Assembly (NCBI RefSeq): GCF_020085105.1
Contig: NC_058047.1
Span: 20,100,501 to 20,164,500, forward strand
Length of the DNA stretch: 64,000 nt
Source of the DNA: Siniperca chuatsi
Lineage: Eukaryota; Chordata; Actinopteri; Centrarchiformes; Sinipercidae
Direction: 5' to 3'
Below, in pieces: positions 13,591-48,603 of the stretch. How positions within the stretch are numbered: position 1 is the stretch's first letter; every line of letters starts with the position of its first letter. The translations under genes were made by a program, and so were the position numbers. The notes under the pieces are model-generated. The model saw only the letters and a list, made by a program, of their open reading frames with translations, ran no database searches and had not been told where the DNA came from.

Positions 13591-14403
13591 AAGACTTTTA
13601 TTAAAGTCCTAATTAATATCTGAAATGGGAGCACCAGGAGTAAACCCTCACTGATACAGGGAGAAACTCCACACAGCCCCAACATCAGTTGCAGTGAGCC
13701 ACTGTGCAGCCCATATTACAGTACCTTTCTCACAGCTGACATTTTTACTTATCACATACAAGTGTAATCAACATTATTAAGCATGTGCATTCCATATATG
13801 TGTGCCAGTTCTAGGACTCAGGTGTTGAGCTTGCTGGCACACACTGCTGTCTGCTACATGACTGAAGGTCTACTATGGGAGAGAGACCAAGTTTGCAGAT
13901 GTGCTCCATGGTCTGATTATGTGTGTTGGTCGTTTGTAACAGCTTACTTTGCAATAGATTGCAATACAACACAATGCTTCTAATTAATATTACACTATAG
14001 TATAATACCATATTATTATATAATATTAAGAACAGTATAATATGTAATGTATTAAATTATTATTGTCTAAAATGTTTATGCTATGACCTGACTGTGTGAC
14101 AGAAAACTTGGCTATATTAAAGTGGAAGTCAGCACTGGGTGCAGTTTGTCTCATGATGAACAGTCATAATAATGTTCAATGACAGAAAGTTTATGCAGGT
14201 CTGCGTAAATCTTATGTTTATTAACATTGTACTGAGCTGGCAAAGAGTCGTGACGTTAACTAAGCGCTCACGCGCCGTGGGACGGGTGCTCGCTGGTGCT
14301 CAGTGCATGCTACTCTGTTCACGAGCTGAGATCACGATCTCCCCGGTGACGTCTGTGTCCCCTCTGCTACCAGTGGCCTCATGCCATATATATTCATGCC
14401 GGG

Positions 14404-14415
14404 CAAGATGGCGGC
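14404..14415 (+). promoter_or_regulatory. dot1l: YY1-type CAAGATGGCGGC motif in dot1l promoter
   Basis: A full YY1-like AAGATGGCGGC core lies about 280 bp before the dot1l ATG, in a locally CpG-rich block (about 14245-14420) that contrasts with the AT-rich surroundings. YY1 sites of this form typically sit near transcription starts of housekeeping genes. The start site is therefore probably near 14400-14450, leaving roughly 250 bp of 5'UTR. Confidence 0.5.
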
Positions 14416-14644
14416 GATACGGACGAGGTATTATTGCCAGTGGACATAAACAGGCATTTTATTCAAAATAGAAACCCGAGGCAGATACGTTTATACACTT
14501 GACCGTATCGTGTGTGTATTTACCGTGTAACGAGCGACGTATTTTTTACTTCACGCGTTTCAACGTTTTTTTCTTACAAAATGTTCACGTTGTAGCTCGC
14601 TCGCTAACCGACCAGCTGGCTAACAGAGAGCAGTTACTAGCTAG

Positions 14645-37110
<22,466 letters not shown>

Positions 37111-37576
37111 GGTTTGGGGGTGAGGGGAAGGGGGGAGGCTGGAGAGGGGAAGGGCAATCAGAGGGTGGAAAGAGGGAGAGAATGAGAGAGAGACTGATAG
37201 GGAGTGAGAAACAGGATACCTGTTTTCCCTGTGCTCCCACAAGCTGTTGTTCTGATTAAACAAGGTAAGTCGATTCTTGTGTGTTAGATTTAAAGTATAA
37301 AAATCATGCTGGATGATTGGATTTTGAAAGTGACAGATTCTACACGACAATAAACAAATAAGCTAAAACAGTATCAAATCCTATCAGTCATAGAATCACT
37401 CATGTTTTTTTTTCTGTCTTTGGTGTTTCAGGTAATTGAATAAAACTACCTCAACATTAAATAAACTATGCAAATGTCCAGGTGTGGATCAAGGCATTCT
37501 CCTCACTCACTGGTGCTTCAAAACGTCTGCACTACCCAACCGCCTCCAAGACCGGCTGCTGTACTGGGATCTCTGA

Positions 37577-37609
<33 letters not shown>

Positions 37610-37616
37610 ACACACT
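37577..37616. repeat. (CA)n microsatellite
   Basis: About 20 CA units with a few interruptions downstream of dot1l; a shorter related tract follows at 37940-37970. Confidence 0.9.
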
Positions 37617-39828
37617 AACCACCACTATGGTCACCTTGAGCAGAATTCATACTGGTCATGTTTATGTGTGTGTTATATGAATGCTAAAATGTTGGTTTGA
37701 AGATTTTACTATATGGAAATCTGTAACATTAAGGTGCTCAATAGTATGATAGTGTGTCATTTTTTGTCGTAGTCACTATTATAGCAACTCGTGTTCAGCT
37801 AAATAATCTGTTTTTAATGATTTAATTTAACATTTAACAACAGATGGAAGCACACAGTCCACCTTTTTGAGCTGAATCTAACGATGTGTCACGTTCCCTC
37901 CAAAGTTTCACTTCATATGAGTGCATGTGTTTGCACACTCAAACACACTCACACACACACGCACACACACAGACCAGTTCACCGAACTCTGCTCAGATGT
38001 CATGCAGTTTCACCTCTCTGCATGCGGGCTCTCTTATCTCTGTATTCCTCCCTCAGTGAAATTCAATGTTTGTTGCAAGATGAGGAACTTTTGGTCTAAC
38101 TGCACACTGGATAGTAAGATACAGTTACTCATGTAGCAGAAGATGTACAAGTCCTGGCTGGTTTGTTGACACCCCTTAAACTCTGGTTATGTTGATGATT
38201 TACAATATTTTCATATTTAAGAAAATGAAAAATGTGGGTTTCTTACTTTTAAGTCCCTTTACTTACTGTATAAGCAAAGTGGTACAAAAATTGTATAATT
38301 CTGTTCTGGCAGCCCTTTTTGGCACACAAAACTAACACTTCCTTTCTTTGCTACTAACTGGAGCAAAACCAATTAAGTTCACATTCTGAGTGATTAAAAT
38401 AATTCTTCAGGTGTGGTTCAGTGTTTCTCTTCTAATATCAGATATTTAACATATCAGTGAAAGTCGCTTTGTTTACTTCAAAAAGGAGCTTTTTGGTATT
38501 TTGTGACAGCAATCAGGAATATTTAACATTCTCTAAACAAATGAACTGAAGAAAGAAGAATATGGAAGAACATCAGTGTATGTCTTGAAGTCTGAACACA
38601 ACAATGTTCTGATTTCAGCCTAATGTTGACAATATGGTGATTTAGCAACATTTCAAGGGTGCCAATAATGCTGAGCAGAGCCAAGTACACTTTAATTAAA
38701 AAAAAAAAGACCCCATGAAGTTCATTTAATGAGCTGGTGCTCTGTCTAGACATAGTCAGCCATTCTGTAGTAGAGACCCAGTGTTGTCAAAGAGTTGTGG
38801 CCACACTGTTGTTAAGGTTTAGTGAAGCTGAATCCAGGTATAAAAGAATTACAGTAAAACCACAGAAAAAATCTACTAATTTTTGTATTTATTAACATTT
38901 TCTTATTCCGTCAATTTGGTAAATCACACTACTATGTGGGACTGCAGCAGACATTCTTACAGCAGGAATTTTGAACTCTTAAGCTAAACTTACTCATATT
39001 TACCTCTGCTATTGGGAAATGCAGGTTTAAGCAAATGTTTAGGACTCACATGTGGACATGTGGACTTCAGTTCATACAAACACACGCACACGTACACACT
39101 CATGCATGCAAATCCTCACACACTGAGAAAACAATTAACCAATTACCACAACAAACTACTGGACTCTCTTCACACCTTTTGTTTGCTTTTTTGATTGTGT
39201 AATTTGTTTTTTGTAAACAATGTTTGTACTGTGAATGTGATTCATTCTCCGACTGTATAGTTGTGTATAATTTAGATTATTATATTTATGCTGTCAGTCT
39301 CTCCATTTGCCTTAGTATTTGTTTTTCTCTTTATTTTATTATTTTTTTTTATCCTGAAATGTGTTGACATTGTAGAATGCAATAGTGTGTGTACTTGACT
39401 CACAGTCTGAAAACAATGGTGCTACATTTGGACTGTACCTGATCTTATTTATTCTATAGTGAAAACATCAAAAACAAATTGAATACTTGGTGCTGTACAC
39501 AGGGACATTTGTAAAGCCATTTTTTTTGGCATTTCCTTTCTCATATTTAATATGCTATCGTCTGGTCCTTTGAATGCCTAGTGTACAACTGCAGACACCA
39601 CCTGTAGATAAAACTACTCTGCAACAGCTGGCTAGCTGGCAGGTATGAGGACTTCTGTTCATGTTTCTCACGCCACAGTTTTAAACGTAAGTCAGCCCGC
39701 TTTGCTCTCAAAAGTGAGCTGCTTATTTGTTAGTGAACAAGACACACTGTTTTTGTACATAACATTTTATTTTTCCTTGTATGTCTCTTCATAAACAGAA
39801 AGGTATATAAAAATGTATCTATATACAG

Positions 39829-39938
<110 letters not shown>

Positions 39939-41926
39939 AAAGTGAATAGGGGTGTTTTGGTGCTGGCATTGTGACCTTAAATTCAACCTGTTTAACAGGA
40001 GGCTTGAGGCCAAGGAGAGTGAACCGTCGGCACCGCAGGATCTTAACAGATGGTGCCTAACAACATGGTGGCACAACGCACCAGAATCCTTGTGATATAC
40101 ACACCACAGAACTAGAAACTCAAAAGCTGTGTGTATTTAACACAAACAAACAAAGGTGCTATGGCTTGAACACAACTAGATTCCAGCACTAGAACTGTCA
40201 TCACTTTTATCAGATGTTTTCACGTCTTTGTTTCTTTTCTTTTTTTTACCAACCCAGATTCTGCAGGAAAAATGGTGCTTCTGTTTCCAAACAATAGCAA
40301 TTCAGATTTTACGAACTCAGTCTTTACTGGTGCATAGATAACCAAGTGTCAACCTCTTACACACACTGACTGTCTTTAGATGTCTTACTGTCAAGGCCTT
40401 ACCTTGTAATGTGAGCAGATTGTGTAATTGCAATGGCATGCTGATGTAAAACACTTGTGTTAGGGTGTATGTGTGCATCACTTGGTTGGGAGTGAGAGTA
40501 GCCAAGCTTCCTTTTTCTCTGATAGTGGGAATACACTTAAGCTCAGTTTGTGTGTGTGCTTTTTTTCCCCACTTGCCAGTGCATATCATATAAGGGAAGA
40601 GTAGACTAATAATCAAAGCTTTATTGTAAACTGTCCTGTGCACTTGCTCTGTAAACACTAATGTGTTTCTCACCTGCGAGTGTTAAAGTGAAAAGAAGTA
40701 AGTCATTTTAGAACATAATTAGAGACTATAGTCCATTTGTTACCAGCACTGAGAGGTCTTTTGTAATTATTGTTGATGCTGTTTTGATTTTCTTATTCTT
40801 GGTGTTTGTTACAATTGCAGTTACGTGTTATGCTTTTAATTGTGTCTTCAGATTCCTGTCAGTTTTAAATACTACTAGTCAGACAGACAGCACGGTGCTC
40901 TCCTTCACTTAAAACAAGGAAATTGCAGCTATTGATAAATACTACTCTTCTCCTGTTGTGCTGCAGGGTTTTATGGTTTAATAATCTTCAACACGAGCTT
41001 GCCTGCCGGCTTTCTTACGGTCCAGTCTAACCTGGAGGGGCGGTGTGGTGTGTATGTGCAAGTGGGAATAGTTTGTAGGAATGGCAAAAATTACATTCAT
41101 TACAGATTTCAACCAGTTTTGTAGCTACTTGTACAATCAGTCAAAGGGGTGAGGTGCTGTTATTCAAGTCCTTTGGTGTATGCGCATGATTTGAATTGAA
41201 GCTTCTACGCAGTTCTCCAGCAGGCTCCATTCTGGTGCATTATTGGTAATCTGTGAGAGCTTTGCGGTCGAGGCTGTTTACTCTAAATCCTGCCAAAGGT
41301 CTTAAACTCAGGAACTTCCCAGATTGCTTGAAAGGATGTAATGATGTAAACAATTCTCTTTAAACTACTGCATGTCACAAACTTATTCAGCATCTTGTGG
41401 CATGATGAAGTCCCTCTCTAACCCAACTCAGGACCAGGACAACCCCTCAGTATGAGTATTTCAAGGTCAAATTAGCCCGCTGTCTTGTCTCTTCAGATTC
41501 ATTCTTACTGTCACATACCGCACATCCAGCCTCTCCAGTGAAATCCAGCTTTATTAAGCTTTATGAGTCGGTCTGATCTCGAGAAGCTGTGAAATGGCTA
41601 CAACTTTCAGCATCTTCCTCATCTTACAATTGCCTCTGTCTAGATTTGAGTCCCTAAGAAGGAGGTTCACGATCCATTGTTGGGATTCTTCCCATTATTT
41701 GGGGGGTAAACTGACACTGAACACGTGTGACCTACAGTAAGTGAATAGTGATCTCTGATCGGTGAAGCCAGGGCAAGTTTGAGGTGCAATAACGGCAAAC
41801 ATACTTTCCAAGGCCCTGGGTTTTCATGATACAATTGTTACTGTTCGGTGTTGGTGCTTTTATCCTAAGATGTTATAATGAAACAAATGGAATTAATGTT
41901 TTTTTTCTCTGCGTTTTATGATTATT

Positions 41927-41932
41927 AATAAA
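41927..41932 (+). terminator. dot1l: Poly(A) signal AATAAA, possible distal dot1l 3' end
   Basis: AATAAA in 'attattaataaacaatgt', followed by a T/G-rich stretch near 41955-41980 that could be a downstream element. Confidence 0.35.
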
Positions 41933-42591
41933 CAATGTTTCATATAATATTTGAATTCATTTTGTTTTGTATAGTAACATTTATGTCTCATTCCATTCTG
42001 TTTTCCCTCATGGAAGACGAGTAGATCATGCTGAACTTTACACATCATAACATTGACCAAAGTCAGCGTTTAGTTGTTTTATTTTGAAATGAATGAGTGA
42101 AGAATACCTGTGATGTGTAGGAACCAAAAAGACAGCGCTTATCAAAAATACTTGTCTTACATGGTCATCATAATGAGCTAACTATCTCCAGTATATCAAA
42201 CTTAAATGAACATTGAGAAATAGTTTTTAATGGATTGCTGCTGCATTTTTGCTGTTTCACAAATAGTACCATAATTCAGTGAAGTATGCACTTGTTTTTG
42301 TGCCAAAATGCCTGTAATGTCTCAACAGCAAGCCTGTGTAGTGAAGCTTTTCATTTGGACCCAATTTGATCAACACTCAAAAGACATTGATGGGATCTAA
42401 ATAGCCCAACATTATGTAGATGACACTATAAGTCAGAATCAGAAATACTTTAGTGATAGACACTTTCAAAGTTCTTTACTAAATTAGTAGAAATATGTAG
42501 AGTTACACCAGATTATAGATGTATGTTTTCATTAAAATGCTGTTGAATACAAGCCGATTCCCACAGTATAGGCATACAGAAATAACGATTA

Positions 42592-43023
42592 GTGACCCCC
42601 CACTCCTATCAGTGCAAGGCCCTTCAGTGCCATAAGTTGAACAAAGATAAGAGTCCTCTCTGCCAGCTGGTCATGAAGCTCTGCCCAAACACACCAGGGC
42701 TTCAGGACACCAAACAATCTCGCCCAACCAAATCATGTCAAAACAAAATCACAAAGTACCTGACCACGATGACTGATAGGAAACTAAGGAAAACACTGAC
42801 AATGTACAAACTGAGTGGACACAGCCTGGCCATAGAAACAGGCTGTCATAGGCAGAACAGGCTACCCAGAGTAAATAATATGTATCCTGAGTTTATCCAT
42901 CTCCCCAATCCTCAGAAGCTGCCCTGTCTATCTGGGGAGAAAAGTCAGTGTGCAGTATTAGCTGCAAAATATGTTGACTGTTGTCATACACTAAGAGAAA
43001 CAAGCTCTGTAGTAAATGTTTGA
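42592..43023 (+). pseudogene. Fragment of a non-LTR retrotransposon ORF2 C-terminus
   Basis: A 143-codon open stretch. The part KLSGHSLAIETGCHRQNRLP (about 42806-42865) resembles the 'R(L/I)SxHxLxIExGRxxxxPxExR' segment near the ORF2 C-terminus of many LINEs. The following LSGEKSQCAVLAAKYVDCCH also fits repeats I recall from fish. The expected Cys-rich motif after it is not intact, and there is no RT domain upstream. Probably a 5'-truncated, decayed insertion. Confidence 0.5.
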
Positions 43024-43603
43024 GTGATTACATCCGTAAAGGTATTGCAGCCGCCCATGTTATTCTATATTTGATTTGATTTAAATAACCTCACGTTGCT
43101 GTCTGCAAGAAATGTTCTGATGTTGATAACATGTAGCAGCCATTAGAGCATAATGAACAGTTCTTGTCATTCCTCACTAAAGATTTGTGATGTACAAGAA
43201 TGAGCCTTGGCTTTATCTCTTGGGATACACAGCTACTAAACAGCTCAGAGACCTTGACTGTCTGCAAAACAAGACTGCAGCTGTGATAGCAGTGATGGGA
43301 GTAACGGCTCTTTGAAAGGAATCAGATCTCATGTTTCTGAGAGCAGGATTTTGGTCACTGTTTTTCCCCTTTTAGCGTGAATGAGAGGAGATACATTGTA
43401 CACATTTGTTAGGATAACCTGCTCTGAATGGCATTGTCACAGTCTGGTCAGTCACAGTCTGACCAATGACAAGTCAACACACAAATTGGCACAAATTAAC
43501 AAGAATATTTGCCCTGAATTATAAATCGTTTCTCTTAATTCACAACAAAGCTGTTCAAAGGAATCACATCATATATGACTGACTCATTACTGAGAGTTTT
43601 TTG

Positions 43604-43868
43604 TTTAAGGAATAGTTCAACATTTTGGGAAATACGCTTTTTCATTTTCTTCCCAAGCGTTCGATGAGAGGATTGATACCACTCACATATCTGTCCATTA
43701 AATCGGAGGCTAGAGCCAGCAGCCCGTTAGCTTAGCATAAAGCTAAGCTAAACTGGACACAGAGGGAAACAGCTAGCCTGGCTCCATGCAAAGGTAACAA
43801 AATCAGCCTACCAGCACCTCTAAACATCACTAATAAATATAGTATTTCTTGTTTGTTTAACTATACAA
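43604..43868. repeat. Dispersed percomorph MITE/SINE-like repeat
   Basis: Begins 'ttaaggaatagttcaacatt' and has 'tttgggaaatacgctttttc', 'agcagcccgttagcttagca' and 'aaacagctagcctggctcca', a word order known from a very abundant fish repeat. The right edge adjoins the L2-like fragment, and no target duplication was found. Confidence 0.7.
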
Positions 43869-44400
43869 AATACTGACGTGTAAAAACGCTGACTGAAATT
43901 TCTCCATAATATTGTTACTCTCTAAGAAGGACGAGAGCTGAGAATAGATCATTTTTTCCACGACTTTATATAGAAATGGCAACTTAGAAAAAATTATTTA
44001 GAACAGTTAGATCAAGGTTAGGCTTTTTAATAATGGGATGTACTACTGCATGTTTAAAGCATATGGGAACAGAACCATTAGCTAGACTGCTGTTTAGGAT
44101 GCAGGAAATTGCAGGACCAACAGTGTCGAACACTTCCTTCTACAGGCAAGTAGGAACAATGTCCAGGGGACAAGGAGTCGGCTTAGTGTGTGAGACTATG
44201 TCTTTAACATGAACAAGAGACACAGGCTCCAACTTGCTTAGGATAGTAGAGCAAGGACAGAGGGCTCGTAGGGAGGAGGTGAAAAAGTTTAGGAATTCAT
44301 CACACGTGACTGGTTGGTACAGAGCAAGCAGTAGCAGCAGGGTTAAGGACTGTATTTATTGTGTCAAATAGTACTTTTGGAGAGTGGGAATAGTGGATGT
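43869..44400 (-). pseudogene. L2-like LINE reverse-transcriptase fragment
   Basis: Read on the minus strand this gives, in order with breaks, KVLFDTINTVLNP, DEFLNFFTSSL, KPTPCPLDIVPT, GPAISCILNSSLANGSVP, FKHAVVHPIIKKPNLDLTVL and then SKLPFLYKVVEKMIYSQLSS and FLESNNIMEKFQSAF. This is the typical lead-in and fingers region of an L2/CR1-type reverse transcriptase. At least two stops or frame breaks are present and the catalytic palm is missing. Confidence 0.85.
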
Positions 44401-45142
44401 TTTTTATCATCCACACTGATTTTACCTCAGGATCTCTGATCAGCTCAGTTGTTATATCAGCACTGAAACTCATCTGTGTCTTTTCTATATTTGACTTGAA
44501 TAATATAGATCTTTGCTATACAACCATGAGGGATAAAAACAACACCTCTCACCTTCCAGCCTGGGGAATTGTTTGTTTTAGACAGTGAAAGGTTAATGAG
44601 AAAGTTAAAAGAAGTCCACTCTACAATCTGGAAACCTCCTGTAATGTGTGTCCTCATCTCCATTAATCTCAGTGTGTCCAAACCAATAAAACTGCCATTG
44701 GGAGGTGAAGAAAGCACATCTCAAATAGAATCCACAGTCTAAATCATCAAGGACACACAATATTCCTATTTTGGCAGTGTGTTCCCCGGTTAGTGAGAAG
44801 GGAAGGTGGGAGGATATAACTCCCATCCTCGTGAGCTTGATCCATTCAAAACAAGCGATTGTGAAAGGAATGACCACACAGGCACTCAAACAGACAGTGC
44901 AGTATGTTGGTTGTGGAAGTCGTCTACTGTGGAGCATTGATGCTCTGCTGGACCAGGCTCTGTGTGGCCCTGCAGGTCTCACGTGGACAGCAACTGATCC
45001 CAGCCCACGGCCCCACAATGACAGGTGACATCTTGCACAATTTAAACCAACTAAACCTCTGAACATGTGTGCATTAATATTTTTGTCTTTACATTTTGTT
45101 GTTGTCAATGAGTGGGTTTTGAGCAAAAATTGGATTGTTTGC

Positions 45143-47764
45143 ATGTGGTTCCTGCTGCTAGCTTTCATCTGTTTTTCTGTGTGTAATGTAACTTGTTCTT
45201 TTCCCAATTCAATCAAAGGAGACCACCACACAACGAGCCCCACAGAGGCCGGAGATGGTTTGGAAATTAAAAATGCAGAGCACACCTTCCCATCAACAGA
45301 GACCTCATCAGCGTCCACAGTTTCTCATCTTGTCCCTCACCATGCACCGTGCTTTGTGCACGACATATTCGCAGTGTTGTATGAAGATGTGGGGAACGAT
45401 GGTGAACTCACAAACTCCAATTTGGCTTTGTTTGGAATCTGCACAGTATCTGATAATTCATCAGGATCGGTCTTATTAGAGCTTGCTAAGGCAACGAGAA
45501 CCAACCAGAGAAATGGGTTGGAGGTGTTGCATCCAGCTGAAGGTAACAGGGCTCTCGGATTGCAATAATTTATGTTTGAATGTTTTTTTTTATCTTACGG
45601 CATGTCTTGTTTTCTCCATCAGTGCTCTTGGCAGAGGAAGATGAGAGAGGAATACTAAAGTTCACCTTTGACCTCCCTCCGTCTCCTTTGCTCAAGCTGA
45701 AGCCTGTGCTGCTCTTGGCGTTTGAAAGTCCCTTCACTGGAAGAAACCTGGACATCACTTTCACTAGTCAGTCGCTGCATCCTAACACACAGGTAAAGAA
45801 AGGCCTGGTGTGAATAAAGCATGAATGAAAAACTGTCCTGACGTTCTTAAATCTGTTGTGTGTGGTTTTGTCACAGAAATGTTTTTGTTGTTGTGTTTTC
45901 TAGTCTGTGTGCATTTCAGGAGAAACACAGTACATAATGCTGACAGGAAAAGCATCAGAGGGCGACGTTCACCAGAAATGGAGGATTTCTGTTGAAACAA
46001 AATCCTCTGATATGAGTAAGCTATGATATGAGTAAGACATAATCTCATTTCATGTGCACTCTCCTCACATTTCCTCTCTTTGCAGAACAAAACCTAAAAG
46101 ACATCCTTATTGGTGGAAAATCAGGAAGTAACATCAGCATGACTCCACTTCTGCTTTTCTCTGGGGAAACAGGAACTGATACAAGGTTGTCTGAACTTTC
46201 ATGTTCCCTGTTTATATTACCAGCCTATTGTCAAGAGTAGTGCTCTAACAGTTTTTACTCTCTTTCTCAGATATGCACATGTTTCAGGTTCCTCCCCGGC
46301 CTCTTCGCAGACCTCCTCCTTCCTCTGTGAGCTGAAGCGGTTCCTGGGTGATGTCCTGCCTCAGGACCAGCTTGAGTCCCCTCCGCTCCAGCTGGACTCC
46401 TTACAGTCCCTGCCTCCCCTGACACTAGGCTTATCCTCCAGCGAGACCCTGCTGGCAGGACTGATCAACTCCTCGGCCCCCACCATCTTCTCCTTCGCTA
46501 GCTGGGGCTCCATGTTTCAGATACATCATGGAGAGTTGGCCCTGTCTCCTGCACTGTTGGAGGAAATCAGGCAGAGGTTGGAGCAGACTGTGATGCAGAT
46601 AATGGAGGTAATAAGGGAGGAGGAGGTGGGTCACAGAGCCACGGAGAGGCTGGGGAGGCTCAAAGAACTCAGTGTGTTTCCAACGAAGGAACCGGCAGCA
46701 GGTGATGTATACAAGAAAACAGTCTCCTAAAGCAGTTGTTCCCAACCTTTTTTGTCCGACACACCCCAACAGCCCTCTTATATGAACTCAAGAACCCCCT
46801 TAATCGACACTCCCAGTCATGTTCCAAAAGTGGATTTTATCTAATTATTAATGATATAAAAGCAGATTTAATAGTGGATGTTACAATATTTTTTTCATAC
46901 AATTGGTCTGTCAATGTTTAGTTCAGTTTAAGTTTACATTCATGCTACTAACGTTACCACTTGCAGGGACAGAAGGTGAACGTTCCAACCATTTATCTAT
47001 TACTTTTTGCTAATACAACCATTTGTCCATTACTCGTTTCAACCATATATTCATTACTTTAAGCTAACTATTTCAACTGTTCATGCTTTACTTTTAGTAA
47101 TTCTAACTCAACTAGTTTTCATGCACTCCTAACTGCAACATGCGGTATTTAGGTGTTATATAGCTGGCGTAATATGTGGTTATATCTTTAAAATCAAATC
47201 ACAATTTTTATTTTATCAAATTAGTTGAGCTACTTCACAATCTTTCCACGCACCACCTGGCATCTGCAGAAGTACCCCCTGCTTGGGAATCACAGTCCTA
47301 AAGCACTGTAGACTGGTATTAACGGATGCTTTCTGTTTCCTCTTCTGCATAGAACAGGAGAGAGCCAGTACCGTGCATTTCTTCTGCTGAAGGGCCTGCA
47401 GACGGTGGCCCGAGCGTATGAGGTGCAGAGAGGACTGCGGGCTACCAGAGCTGGCCCCAACAACCCAGTGAGGGGCAACGTATGTGGGCTGAGGAGCCTC
47501 ACTGTGTCCCTTGAAAGGCGTCTTGTGGGTCCAAACACTGCCAACATCAATAACTGCCATGGCTCTTGTGCTTTCCCCCTGGTCAATGCCAACAACCATG
47601 CCGTCCTGCTCAACTCCCACATCGAGAGTGAGAATGTGGACGAGCGGGCGCCGTGCTGTGTGCCTGTGGCCTATGAAGCCCTGGAGGTGGTGGACTTGAA
47701 CCAACATGGGACTTACCTCTCCATTAAACCAGATATGGTGGCGAAGGAGTGCGGATGCCGTTAA
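45143..47764 (+). CDS. amh: AMH, anti-Mullerian hormone
   Basis: Coding exons: 45143-45542, 45623-45792, 45904-46015, 46086-46185, 46271-46701 and 47358-47764 (stop 47762-47764). Phases agree and give 539 residues. AMH is a secreted TGF-beta-superfamily hormone of Sertoli and granulosa cells acting through AMHR2. The start MWFLLLAFICFSVCNVTC is a signal peptide. The middle is the poorly conserved AMH N domain (...SNLALFGICTVSD...). The mature domain begins at C447 and shows seven cysteines: VCGL, NNCHGSC, PCCVP and ECGCR. The probable proprotein cleavage is after R435 (RATR). Exon 6 uses the acceptor at 47357 (gaacag|gagagag), because the nearer 'atag' would break the frame. An in-frame upstream ATG at 45065 would spoil the signal peptide. 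Duplicated amh genes determine sex in several teleosts; this copy sits in the ancestral gene order. Confidence 0.96.
46733..47295. mobile_element. hAT MITE filling amh intron 5
   Basis: A 563-bp element with an exact 8-bp target duplication TCCTAAAG (46725-46732, 47296-47303). The ends are inverted CAGTTGTTCCCAACC... and ...GCTTGGGAATCACAG, with imperfect TIRs that include CCCC/GGGG blocks inward. No coding capacity is present. It begins 31 bp after the exon 5 donor and ends 62 bp before exon 6. Confidence 0.88.
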
Positions 47765-48150
47765 AGCTGTTTTCTTCTTGGAGTGTGACACAAAAGATAT
47801 TTTACATGTGTGGTTTAACAGTCACCGACCATAGTTTGGTGGAGGAAAAGTGTCACTTAATTGTTACTTAACTGTCATTTATTTATTCACACAGTGTTAA
47901 TACACAGGATATAAATGCACATGTTAATTCACAGAAGTCTCTTTAGGCTATATACTTTCACATATATAGACATATTATTTGCAGTAGATGCACACAGCAC
48001 AGTGTTTCTCACACTGAGAAATCAAATTTATTGAAACCAAAAATAATTGTGGTCCAACATAGGTCTTTGTCTTCATATAAGCCAAATATGAGTATTATAA
48101 TCTTCCTCTGTTTGTAAATATTTTATTTTTATTATCTAAGAAGTTATTTG

Positions 48151-48156
48151 AATAAA
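48151..48156 (+). terminator. amh: Poly(A) signal AATAAA of amh
   Basis: AATAAA about 390 bp after the amh stop codon, the first canonical hexamer, followed by T-containing sequence. The 3'UTR is therefore short. Confidence 0.6.
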
Positions 48157-48526
48157 AAGCCATTGTTTAATCAGAGCAAACATCTTATCATCCATAAGAA
48201 CACTTTTTGTGCTTTAATTAAGATTCCAGTTATCATTGAAAATATTGTTCTACAACTACCAAATTGTTGATGACTTGATGACTACAGGCAGCTGATGATA
48301 ATATAAGACTATGTTACATTGTGGTGTTAAGTGACATTTCTAAATTAGTGATACTAAAAGGTGGATTTGATCTTGAGTGGTTTAAAATGTGTATTAAATA
48401 TGATAAACATGTGTCCTGCAGACAAATTAAATGGCGTTCTCTACAATACAAACAAAAATGAATGAATGTCCCATTCTGTATTTTTACATCATTAAATGCA
48501 AAGTACATAGATAACTGTTTGTGTTC

Positions 48527-48532
48527 TTTATT
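48527..48532 (-). terminator. Poly(A) signal for the jsrp1-like gene
   Basis: TTTATT on the + strand reads AATAAA on the minus strand, about 72 bp beyond the minus-strand stop at 48604. It faces the amh poly(A) site some 370 bp away, so the two genes converge tail to tail. Confidence 0.5.
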
Positions 48533-48603
48533 TAGAATCCTGTTGTAACAGTCGATGACATCCATTTTTTGAACCTTCACTTTTCTGAACAGCTGTATGC
48601 AAA

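Larger units (their letters stand above)
8826..14230. other. ell-dot1l intergenic region
   Basis: No gene could be supported in 5.4 kb. It contains a GC-richer block at about 9650-9960 with an NFI-like palindrome, a 22-bp palindrome at 12780-12801 and a degenerate AATGCATTT-rich stretch at 13105-13590. The rest is AT-rich single-copy-looking sequence with short frames that lack codon bias or splice logic. Distal promoter elements of dot1l may lie at the right end. Confidence 0.6.

Noticed and set aside
45065..45142. Upstream in-frame ATG for amh
   Set aside because: It would add 26 residues that bury the signal peptide; the ATG at 45143 gives a clean N-terminal hydrophobic leader.
44605..45318. 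237-codon minus-strand frame upstream of amh
   Set aside because: Overlaps the amh first exon in antisense; no domain, no good codon bias, no splice sites supporting it.
47216..47791. 191-codon minus-strand frame over amh exon 6
   Set aside because: Antisense shadow of the conserved TGF-beta domain exon.
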